Positions 55,442 to 63,075 of a DNA stretch of 64,000 nucleotides are shown here, one piece after another. Location of the stretch: positions 1 to 64,000 of the forward strand of contig CAXBEA010000004.1 in the NCBI GenBank assembly GCA_963974645.1, read 5' to 3'. Positions within the stretch are counted from its first letter, which is position 1. Each line of letters opens with the position of its first letter. The notes beneath the pieces were generated by a model. The model was not told the origin of the DNA. It was given only the letters and a program-made list of their open reading frames with translations, and did not search any database. The position numbers and the translations under genes are program-made. The stretch comes from Motiliproteus sp963974645. GTDB lineage: Bacteria > Pseudomonadota > Gammaproteobacteria > Pseudomonadales > Balneatricaceae.

Positions 55442-55490
55442 ACAGCTGAATTAAATAGCTGAATTAAATAGCTGAATTAAATAGCTGAAC
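55431..55490. repeat. 13-bp tandem repeat at the potD-like stop codon
   Basis: The unit AGCTGAATTAAAT occurs three times exactly (55444-55482) with a partial fourth. A diverged copy before them (55431-55443) contains the end of the binding-protein gene, TTGAATTAA. The array therefore seems to have grown from the gene's own 3' end. Confidence 0.92.
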
Positions 55491-55618
55491 GGATCGCTAG
55501 CAAGTCCCCCGTACTCGTGGTGCAGGCATCGCAAGTACGGCATGACCAAGCAACACCCTCGGGGCTTCGGCTCCGGTCCTATTTCGTCTGTAGCAGCTTC
55601 GTTAGATAAGGTTTTTCT

Positions 55619-56908
55619 ATGTCACAGCCTGGCCAAACCGCAGATCCGGCATCATCCAGCAGCGCCTCACTCAGCTCGGGACTGACCGACGAAGAGGTCG
55701 CCCAGAGCCGTAAAATACTGCGCCGACGTAAGGCACTCGCCAGCGCCTTTGTGATTCCATTGATGCTGTTTATCCTGATCGCATTCGTCGCCCCGATCGC
55801 CACCATGCTGTATCGCAGTGTCTATCACCCGACGGTGGCGCAACTGATTCCGACCACCCTCGAAGCGCTTGATCGCTGGGACGAGAGCGGTGACAGCCTA
55901 CCCGACGACAGCGTGCTGAATCTGTTTGCGGTCGAACTGCAACAGCTGGCCAAAGAGCGAGAGTCGGGGAAACTGGCCGAGGAGATCAACCGTGGCCTGC
56001 CCGGCAGCTCCAGCCTGATCAAATCGACCGCCCGCGCGATCAAAAATCTCGACCCCGAACTGCTGGCCAGCGAAGGGGGTCAACGCCTGATCGCGCTCAA
56101 GCCGCAGTGGCAACAACTCGATATCTGGCGGGTGATCAAGAAAGCCGGTCCGAAATTCACCGACCGTTATTACTTGACCGCGCTGGATCTGGAGCGTAAT
56201 CCGGCCGGTGAGATAGAGCAACGCAGCACCGCCATCTATATCAAGCTATCGCTCAAGAGCCTGTGGATCGCCATTCTGATCACCGGACTGACCGCCCTGA
56301 TCGGTTTTCCGCTGTCCTACTATCTGGCCACCGCGTCGCCCAAGGTCGCCAACTCGCTGTTGGTGTTCGTACTGCTGCCGTTCTGGACCTCGCTGCTGGT
56401 GCGCACCACCGCCTGGATTGCACTGCTGCAGACCAACGGCGTGGTGAACAGTTTCCTGCAATCGATCCACGTCATCAACGAACCGATCGAGATGCTCTAT
56501 ACCCAGTTCGCCACCGTCATCGCGATGACCCATATCCTGCTGCCGTTTATGATCCTGCCGCTGTACAGCGTGATGAAGGGGATCGACCCCAGCTACCTCC
56601 GCGCCGCCCTGTCGCTGGGTGCCAGGCCGTTGCCGGCGTTCATCCGGATCTACCTACCGATGACCATTCCGGGGCTGAGTGCCGGGGCACTGCTGGTGTT
56701 TATCATATCGATCGGCTACTACATCACCCCAGCGCTGGTCGGCGGTACCGAAGGCCAGATGATCAGTAACATCATCGCTTTCCATATGCAGTCTTCCAAC
56801 AACTGGGAGCTGGCTGCCGCGCTCGGTTCGCTACTGCTAGCGTTGATCACCTTTCTGTACTGGATCTACGACCGACTGGTCGGGATCAGCAACCTTAAGC
56901 TGGGGTGA
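55619..56908 (+). CDS. Polyamine-type ABC transporter permease (PotB-like) with enlarged N-terminal loop
   Basis: This is the first membrane channel subunit. The 429-residue protein has helix 1 (about 40-65) followed by an extra soluble segment of about 140 residues. Five further helices (about 203-425) then form the binding-protein-dependent permease domain, with the EAA-like loop LRAALSLGARPLPAFIRIYLPMTIPG. Simple PotB proteins are about 280-300 residues. The large insertion is known in some transporters of this family and would face the periplasm. It is coupled in position with the other operon genes. Confidence 0.9.
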   Translation: MSQPGQTADPASSSSASLSSGLTDEEVAQSRKILRRRKALASAFVIPLMLFILIAFVAPIATMLYRSVYHPTVAQLIPTTLEALDRWDESGDSLPDDSVLNLFAVELQQLAKERESGKLAEEINRGLPGSSSLIKSTARAIKNLDPELLASEGGQRLIALKPQWQQLDIWRVIKKAGPKFTDRYYLTALDLERNPAGEIEQRSTAIYIKLSLKSLWIAILITGLTALIGFPLSYYLATASPKVANSLLVFVLLPFWTSLLVRTTAWIALLQTNGVVNSFLQSIHVINEPIEMLYTQFATVIAMTHILLPFMILPLYSVMKGIDPSYLRAALSLGARPLPAFIRIYLPMTIPGLSAGALLVFIISIGYYITPALVGGTEGQMISNIIAFHMQSSNNWELAAALGSLLLALITFLYWIYDRLVGISNLKLG

Positions 56909-56992
56909 AATCATGACTACGACAGCCTGCTTATCCAATAGACGACCGAGCCTTAGTTTTCAGCATCAGCAACCTCAAGCCGGGATTCAATA
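56872..56992. repeat. Diverged duplication of the potB-like 3' end before the potC-like gene
   Basis: CGACCGACTGG...ATCAGCAACCTTAAGC (56872-56901) at the permease 3' end recurs as CGACCGAGCC...ATCAGCAACCTCAAGC (56943-56980), each followed shortly by an ATG. The second copy is non-coding and lies directly before the next gene, which probably inherited its start region from it. Confidence 0.65.
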
Positions 56993-57841
56993 ATGGCCTT
57001 TCCAAAATATTTTACCTTCTGGCAAAAGCTTGGTATGCACGGACTGCGATTGACCGCCTGGCTGGTGCTGGCATTCCTGATGTTGCCAATTCTGGTGATC
57101 ATTCCGCTGTCGTTCAACGCCGAACCGTACTTCACGTTTACTCAGGGAATGCTGGCGTTCGACCCTGAAGCCTACTCGCTGAAGTGGTACGCCGAGATCA
57201 TCAATGATGACAAATGGCTATTGGCGATCAAGAACAGCTTCTTTATCGGCTTCTGGGCCACGCTGATCGCCACTGTGCTGGGGACCTTTGCCGCCATCGG
57301 CCTATCCAATCCAGTGATGCCATGGCAGCGATTTATCATGGCGGTGCTGCTGTCACCGATGATCGTACCGCTGATCATCACCGCCGCGGGTATGTATTTC
57401 TTCTATACCCAGCTCGGGCTAACCGGTAGCTATCTCGGAGTGATCGTCGCTCACGCCGCGCTCGGCACCCCGTTCGTTATCATCACCGTCAACGCCGCTC
57501 TGTCCGGGTTTGATTACTCGCTGATGCGCGCCTCGCTGGGGCTTGGCGCCACGCCGATCCAAACCTTCTTCAAGGTGATCATGCCGCTGATTCGTCCCGG
57601 AGTCATCTCCGGTGCGCTATTCGCCTTTATCACCTCGTTCGACGAAGTGGTGGTGATCCTGTTCCTGGCCGGCCCCGAGCAGCGTACCATCCCGCGGCAA
57701 ATGTTCTCGGGACTGCGCGAGCAGATCAACCCGACCATCCTGGCGGTGGCGGTACTGCTGGTGGTGGTCTCGGCGCTGATGCTGTTCACCATCGAATACC
57801 TGCGCGCGCGCGGCGAACGAATTCGCACCGGTCAGATCTAA
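56993..57841 (+). CDS. Polyamine-type ABC transporter permease (PotC-like)
   Basis: This is the second membrane subunit of the importer. The 282-residue protein has six membrane helices, starting at about residue 22 (LVLAFLMLPILVIIPLSF). The cytoplasmic EAA loop reads SLMRASLGLGATPIQTFFKVIMPLIRPG and docks on the ATPase. Length is typical of PotC. It ends the operon. A GC-rich self-complementary GGCCCCGGCCGGGGTC lies at 57853-57868 but has no T-tract. Confidence 0.92.
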   Translation: MAFPKYFTFWQKLGMHGLRLTAWLVLAFLMLPILVIIPLSFNAEPYFTFTQGMLAFDPEAYSLKWYAEIINDDKWLLAIKNSFFIGFWATLIATVLGTFAAIGLSNPVMPWQRFIMAVLLSPMIVPLIITAAGMYFFYTQLGLTGSYLGVIVAHAALGTPFVIITVNAALSGFDYSLMRASLGLGATPIQTFFKVIMPLIRPGVISGALFAFITSFDEVVVILFLAGPEQRTIPRQMFSGLREQINPTILAVAVLLVVVSALMLFTIEYLRARGERIRTGQI

Positions 57842-58222
57842 TTTAAACCTGGCCCCGGCCGGGGTCGCCCTCAATGCTCGGAGCCGATGCTGCATGACTA
57901 TTTTTTTATTCGGTTACAACTCTACCGAGTCGATGAATAGAGTGATCAGACCCTCCCTAAATCGATAATTCCCTGTGCCTGTCAATAAATCGCCGGATTA
58001 GCTTTCGCACTACATTTTCAAGGCGGGAGTTGTGCTTATACCACCCCCTTTTTTGGCAAGAGGGGGCGACTGTGAATACATTGATATTCGATCAAGCCAG
58101 GAGTAATCTGTATTGGTTATAAGCTTATGGTTATTAGTTATTAGTTATTAGTCAGATTTATATAGCTACGGGTTTCCCATCATTTCAACGTTGCTGAAAG
58201 CAAGAAGCAAGGAACCCTACCT
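57842..58222. other. Non-coding gap of 381 bp with hairpin and 7-bp repeat
   Basis: The gap holds the GC-rich dyad after the ABC operon, a CCCCCT/AGGGGG hairpin (58044-58066) and three copies of GTTATTA (58130-58150) about 80 bp before the SulP gene. No reading frame is recognised. The SulP promoter is expected here but was not identified. Confidence 0.6.
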
Positions 58223-59941
58223 GTGCTCAAGCGATACCTTCCCTTTTTAGAATGGATTGGCGACTACAACCGTGACACGCTGAGGTGCGATCTTGTAGCA
58301 GCCGTCATTGTTACGATTATGTTGATACCCCAGTCTCTCGCCTATGCGCTGCTGGCAGGGCTACCCGCTGAGGTGGGACTGTATGCCAGTATATTGCCGC
58401 TGGTTGCTTATGCGCTCTTGGGTACCAGTCGCACCCTAGCGGTGGGTCCGGTCGCCGTGATCTCCCTGATGACCGCTGTCGCCTTAGCCAACCTCGGCCT
58501 ACAAACTAGCGCCGAGTACCTTGCTGCAGCCGTCACCTTGGCTTTTCTCTCCGGGATAATGCTGATCCTGATGGGAGTCTTTCGCCTGGGCCTGTGTGCG
58601 AATTTTCTTAGCCACCCGGTCATATCCGGATTTATTACTGCGTCTGGGATTCTTATTGCAGCCAGTCAGCTGAAGCATATTCTCGGCGTTGAGGCCCACG
58701 GACATAATTTAGTCGATATAGCTCGCTCACTCTGGCAACAGCGGGAGGCAACAAACCTCATTACGTTGCTCTTGGGCGTGACGACCACGGCGTTTCTATT
58801 CTGGATCAGAAAACAGCTAAAACCGATGCTTCAAGGCTTCGGCATGCGCGCAAGCTTGGCGGACGTCCTGGCCAAGATAGGGCCTGTCCTGGCCGTTATG
58901 ATCACGATACTACTGACGTGGGGATTTGACTTGGCTCTGGTCGGCGTCAAGGTTGTCGGGGAGGTGCCAACAGGCCTGCCCGGCCTGAGCCTGCCGGCCT
59001 GGGATCTTGATCTGTGGCAGCAACTCCTGACATCAGCGCTGCTTATCAGTGTCGTCGGTTTTGTCGAGTCGGTTTCGATAGCCCAGACCTTGGCTGCTAA
59101 GCGCCGTCAGCGGATCACACCGAATCAGGAGTTGATCGGGCTAGGTAGTGCCAATATTGCCGCATCGCTTTCCGGCGGTTTTCCCGTTACCGGTGGTTTC
59201 TCGCGCTCTGTGGTTAACTTTGATGCCGGCGCTGAAACACCCGCAGCCGGCGCTTTCACCGCGGTGGGCATAGCTCTTGCCGCGCTGTTTTTAACCCCGC
59301 TGATCTTTTTTCTTCCGCAGGCGACACTGGCGGCGACCATCATTGTCGCCGTGCTGTCACTGGTTGATCTGGGCGTCATCAGAGGTACCTGGAACTACTC
59401 CAAGAATGATTTTGCAGCGATGTTCGCCACTATAGTGCTGACACTGCTGGAGGGGGTTGAACTGGGTATCACGGTGGGTGTGATCCTGTCGATCATGCTC
59501 CATCTGTATCGTACCAGTCGGCCACACAGTGCGTTGGTCGGTCGCGTACCGGGTACCGAACATTTCAGAAATGTGGATCGCCATGAGGTTGAAACCGATG
59601 CAGGCATCATCACTCTACGAGTCGATGAAAGCCTCTATTTTGCCAACGCCCGCTATCTTGAAGACCGGGTCTATGACCTGATCATGCAGAACCCACAAGC
59701 ACGGCATGTGGTGTTAATGTGCCCGGCAATTAACCTGATTGATGCCTCCGCACTGGTGAGCCTGGAAACAATCAACCGGCGTTTGTTAGATAGCGGGGTC
59801 AGGCTGCACCTGTCAGAGGTTAAAGGTCCGGTGATGGACCAACTTAAGCGTAGCCAGCTCCTCGACGAGCTGTCGGGAGAGGTCTTTTTGAGTCAGTTCG
59901 ACGCCTGGACGAAGCTGCGTTGCACCGTGTCTAGAAGCTGA
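58223..59941 (+). CDS. SulP family anion transporter with STAS domain
   Basis: SulP proteins carry sulfate, bicarbonate or dicarboxylates, often with sodium or protons. The 572-residue protein has ten to fourteen membrane helices (about 20-420) with the family start DCLRCDLVAA-like LRCDLVAAVIVTIMLIPQSLAYA, and GLYASILPLVAYALLGTSRTLAVGP. A cytoplasmic STAS domain (about 445-560) follows. The start is GTG with AAGGAA about 8 bases upstream. The substrate is not readable; no carbonic anhydrase or sulfur gene is adjacent. Confidence 0.93.
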   Translation: MLKRYLPFLEWIGDYNRDTLRCDLVAAVIVTIMLIPQSLAYALLAGLPAEVGLYASILPLVAYALLGTSRTLAVGPVAVISLMTAVALANLGLQTSAEYLAAAVTLAFLSGIMLILMGVFRLGLCANFLSHPVISGFITASGILIAASQLKHILGVEAHGHNLVDIARSLWQQREATNLITLLLGVTTTAFLFWIRKQLKPMLQGFGMRASLADVLAKIGPVLAVMITILLTWGFDLALVGVKVVGEVPTGLPGLSLPAWDLDLWQQLLTSALLISVVGFVESVSIAQTLAAKRRQRITPNQELIGLGSANIAASLSGGFPVTGGFSRSVVNFDAGAETPAAGAFTAVGIALAALFLTPLIFFLPQATLAATIIVAVLSLVDLGVIRGTWNYSKNDFAAMFATIVLTLLEGVELGITVGVILSIMLHLYRTSRPHSALVGRVPGTEHFRNVDRHEVETDAGIITLRVDESLYFANARYLEDRVYDLIMQNPQARHVVLMCPAINLIDASALVSLETINRRLLDSGVRLHLSEVKGPVMDQLKRSQLLDELSGEVFLSQFDAWTKLRCTVSRS

Positions 59942-60319
59942 TTGATCGAGGGAAACCGTCGAACAGACAGTCTATTTATCTGATTTTATTATATAACGAA
60001 CACAAAACAGATCAGTGTTACTAACACAAATAATCATCTGCCGGAATCTACAGAAAGGCCATCGGAACACGTTGTGTGAACATGCATAATCTCATAAATC
60101 TTGAGCTGTTGTGCCGTAATTATTGATACTGCGATATCCTGAAGTTTGAACCGTCCAATCGGCAATAAACCGTCCAATCGACAATAAAGGGTGTGATTCA
60201 GTCGTGGGATCATTTACCGCGTCATATATAAAACGGACGTGCGGGGTTCAGAGATACCGCCTGTACTCCAGATAGCTAACGCATGCAGCCTGAAGTTACT
60301 GCGAAGCTTAATGGCGCGA
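59942..60319. other. Non-coding gap of 378 bp with a 19-bp direct repeat
   Basis: Between the SulP gene and ridA, two copies of a 19-bp unit beginning CCGTCCAATCG lie side by side (60151-60169 and 60170-60188, one mismatch). No terminator with a clear T-tract and no reading frame of note was seen. The genes converge here, so no promoter for either is needed in this gap. Confidence 0.6.
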
Positions 60320-60670
60320 CTAGTCAACCGCAGCAATAACCGAAATCTCTACGAGCAGCTCTGGCCTCGCCAGCTGCGCCTGAACACAGGCACGGGCCGG
60401 CGCGTCTCCGTCGGGTACCCAGGCATCCCATACCGCGTTCATTTCGGCGAAATCAATCATATCCTTGATATAAATAGTGGCTGACAAAATTTGATGGCGT
60501 GAAGAACCGACACTCTGGAGCAAGCTATCAATCTTTTTCAGCATGGTTTCAGTTTGTTTGGTAATGCAGGCTTTAGAATCAGCCGCGACTTGGCCACACA
60601 GGTAAGCGGTGCCATTGTGAACCACGGCTCGGCTCATCCGCGTTTTAGTTTCATAACGTTTGATCGTCAT
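60320..60670 (-). CDS. RidA family enamine/imine deaminase
   Basis: RidA proteins hydrolyse reactive enamines and imines formed by PLP enzymes. The 116-residue protein has the family motif order RMSRAVVHNGTAYLCGQVA, then QTETMLKKIDSLLQSVG and ILSATIYIKDM, ending RACVQAQLARPELLVEISVIAAV with the conserved Arg. This fits the YjgF/RidA group rather than canonical RidA exactly. It leads or accompanies the DMT/M24/TRAP genes, suggesting a role in catabolism of a nitrogen compound. Confidence 0.9.
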   Translation of the reverse strand: MTIKRYETKTRMSRAVVHNGTAYLCGQVAADSKACITKQTETMLKKIDSLLQSVGSSRHQILSATIYIKDMIDFAEMNAVWDAWVPDGDAPARACVQAQLARPELLVEISVIAAVD

Positions 60671-60789
60671 TGATGACTCCCTGGTATTGGTTCATATTGA
60701 AAATATTTTTACGCTCTTAGTTCGTTTTTAACGTGACTAAGGCGACCGATCCCAGTAACGGTATCGCCTTGGGATCTTTTGAGTCCGGC

Positions 60790-61680
60790 TTAGTCTGCTG
60801 CTGTCTTGCAGGCTGGGTTCTTAAGGCGTGATAGCGGTCTGCTACCGAAGGCATAACATGCCAGCGAAGTAAAAATAACTGCGCTCCCCATCAGCGTCAT
60901 TGTGCTGGGAGCCTCATTCAACGCCAACCACACCCAGAACGCTCCGATAATCGCTTCGAGCAACAGAAACAGGCTTACGTCGGTTGCGCTGATATAACGC
61001 GGGGCGATCTGTAACAGGGTAAATCCAATCGGCATGGTAATGGCGGCAGTGAGTGCCATCGCGCCCAGCTGCACCGTGCTTGGTGTGGCTTGGCCTGCGC
61101 CTCCCAGCAGCGCAACCGCAGCGATGAAGATCCCCCCGAAGGCGAGACCCGGAGTCAGGTCCCTCGGTGCCTTTAGCCGTGCCCAATTGAAGTTAATCGC
61201 CATAAATACCGCGCAACCCAGGGCAAACAGGTTACCGGTCACGCTGTTATCACCTCCGCTATCGAAAGCGATCACCGTGATCCCGACCAAGGTGCAGGCA
61301 ATGGTGAGTGCAGTGCGTCGGCTAACGCGCTCGCCCAGCACCAGCCAACCGATGATCGCAGCAAACACCGGCGCCGTGCTGATGATCATCATCGCGGCGG
61401 CCGCGCTGGTCTGCTGAAGAGACTGGGTGAAACAGTAGGTGTTACCCGCGAAGAAAAAACCGCTGATCACGCCGGACCAACCCGCGTTGACGAAGGCCCG
61501 CAGGCATTTGAGCCGGTGGCGGATTAAGACCACGGCGCTAAATCCTAGGGTCAGAAACAGCCCGCGCCAGAACAGCACTTGGTCATGCTCCAGCTCAACC
61601 CAGCGGATCACCAGTACATCGGGAGACAACAAGATCACGCCTGCGATGCTAAGCAGCAGGCCGGTCGTTTGCGGGGTCAT
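60790..61680 (-). CDS. DMT superfamily (EamA domain) transporter
   Basis: The 296-residue protein has ten predicted helices in two EamA repeats, with VIRWVELEHDQVLFWRGLFLTLGF at the front and TDVSLFLLLEAIIGAFWVWLALNE in the second repeat. It probably exports or imports a small metabolite. It lies between ridA and the M24 peptidase on the same strand with gaps of about 110 bp. It is a different protein from the plus-strand EamA protein at 46228. Confidence 0.85.
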   Translation of the reverse strand: MTPQTTGLLLSIAGVILLSPDVLVIRWVELEHDQVLFWRGLFLTLGFSAVVLIRHRLKCLRAFVNAGWSGVISGFFFAGNTYCFTQSLQQTSAAAAMMIISTAPVFAAIIGWLVLGERVSRRTALTIACTLVGITVIAFDSGGDNSVTGNLFALGCAVFMAINFNWARLKAPRDLTPGLAFGGIFIAAVALLGGAGQATPSTVQLGAMALTAAITMPIGFTLLQIAPRYISATDVSLFLLLEAIIGAFWVWLALNEAPSTMTLMGSAVIFTSLACYAFGSRPLSRLKNPACKTAAD

Positions 61681-61786
61681 GTTTTCACCAGCTGTGTGTG
61701 AGGAGGACGGGGGGCGTAAAAAGCAGCGGGTCGAAGGCCCCCGCTAAGTCGGTGTCGCTATGATAAACGCAGCCTCTAAAGAGAGG

Positions 61787-62968
61787 TCATCGATCGATGA
61801 CAGGCAGCGTCGGCCAGCTTCGCTGGTGCAGCATTTCGCAACCTGCATCGGTAATCAGGATATTCTCCTCGTGCACCATCATCTTGCCAGGAGCGAAGGT
61901 CATTCCCGGCTCCAGCGTCAGGATCATCCCCGGTTGGAGGGTGACGTCGCCACCAGGTACGTTGGACGGCCATTCGGTCAGCTGCATACCCAGACCGTGC
62001 CCCATGCGCCCGACATCGTTACCCAAAGCACCCGCATCTTCCAGCACCGACCACATCGCCTGCCAGACGTCACCGGTGGTTCGACCCGGGGCCGCAGTCT
62101 GCAAGCCGGCTGCGGTAGAGCGATAGACTGCTTCGTAGGCGCGATGGGTCTCGCTATCTACCCGACCGAAGCCGTAGTTACGGTCAAAATCGCTGAAATA
62201 ACCATCGAAGTTGGCACCGGTATCGATAATCAATACATCGCCTTCTCTGAGGAGCCGGTCGGTCGGCCCCATGATGATATTGTCGTAACCGCCCGGCCCT
62301 GACGCTGAGATCAGGTAGGGGCAGGCATCGGCGCCAAGGCGCAGCATCTCTAGGTGCATCGACTTGCAGGCTTGCCGCTCGGTCATACCGGCACGCAGAT
62401 GGTGCAGCAGATACTCGAACCCAGCGGCGGTGACTTCGCAGGCAAAGCGTATTTTAGCCACTTCCGCGGCCGACTTGACGCTGCGAATAGCGCGGACGAT
62501 TTCAGACACGTCGACCAGGTCATGCTGTCCCAGTCGGTCCTGCAGACTGGCGAAGTTGGCCGCCGGCATCCGCAGGTGCGTCTCCGGCCCCAGCATCGCA
62601 CCGATGCGTTGATGGCGTTGGCTGACCTCCGCCAGGGTATCGCCCAGCAGCGATATGCCGTCGTCCTCCGGACGCGGCGACGGCCAACTGCGCACATCGT
62701 CGATCCAGGTCTGCTCGAAGCCGGCCACGCCGATCTCCGGCACCACGGCAATCGGCACCCCGCTGGACGGTATTATCAGAAACCAGGGTCGGGTCGGGCT
62801 TTCCCAAAATTGCGATTTGAAGCCGCTGAAATACCGGAATTCGGGCTCGGTGGTAAAAAACAGGGCGTCGATCTGCTGCTCTAGCATGCGCTGCTGCAGC
62901 TGTTCGGTGCGCCGTTCAAATTCGGATGTTTCAAATCCCCGTGCGGGGGCAATAAGCGAGTCAGTCAT
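61787..62968 (-). CDS. M24 family metallopeptidase (Xaa-Pro dipeptidase/creatinase-like)
   Basis: The 393-residue protein has a creatinase-type N-terminal domain (about 15-150) and a pita-bread catalytic domain. The five metal ligands are all visible: Asp in IIDTGANFDG, Asp in YFSDFDR, His in GHGLGMQ, Glu in TLEPGM and Glu in VHEENILI. Members cleave Xaa-Pro peptides or hydrolyse compounds such as creatine or ectoine (DoeA). With a RidA protein and a TRAP transporter beside it, a catabolic amidohydrolase role is plausible, but the substrate is unknown. Confidence 0.87.
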   Translation of the reverse strand: MTDSLIAPARGFETSEFERRTEQLQQRMLEQQIDALFFTTEPEFRYFSGFKSQFWESPTRPWFLIIPSSGVPIAVVPEIGVAGFEQTWIDDVRSWPSPRPEDDGISLLGDTLAEVSQRHQRIGAMLGPETHLRMPAANFASLQDRLGQHDLVDVSEIVRAIRSVKSAAEVAKIRFACEVTAAGFEYLLHHLRAGMTERQACKSMHLEMLRLGADACPYLISASGPGGYDNIIMGPTDRLLREGDVLIIDTGANFDGYFSDFDRNYGFGRVDSETHRAYEAVYRSTAAGLQTAAPGRTTGDVWQAMWSVLEDAGALGNDVGRMGHGLGMQLTEWPSNVPGGDVTLQPGMILTLEPGMTFAPGKMMVHEENILITDAGCEMLHQRSWPTLPVIDR

Positions 62969-63075
62969 AGCGTTTCTCTATCTGTTTTCTCAGGTGTAAG
63001 AACACGATCGTTGCGAATTTCTGTTTTCGCCCCCCATCGCAGTGATGGAGTAGCGTTGATCCGTTGTAACAAGGC

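Noticed and set aside
58044..58066. CCCCCT/AGGGGG hairpin as a partner of the 52827 element, flanking the ABC operon like a transposon
   Set aside because: Only the six stem bases are shared. The loops and surroundings differ, and no transposase or target duplication is seen.
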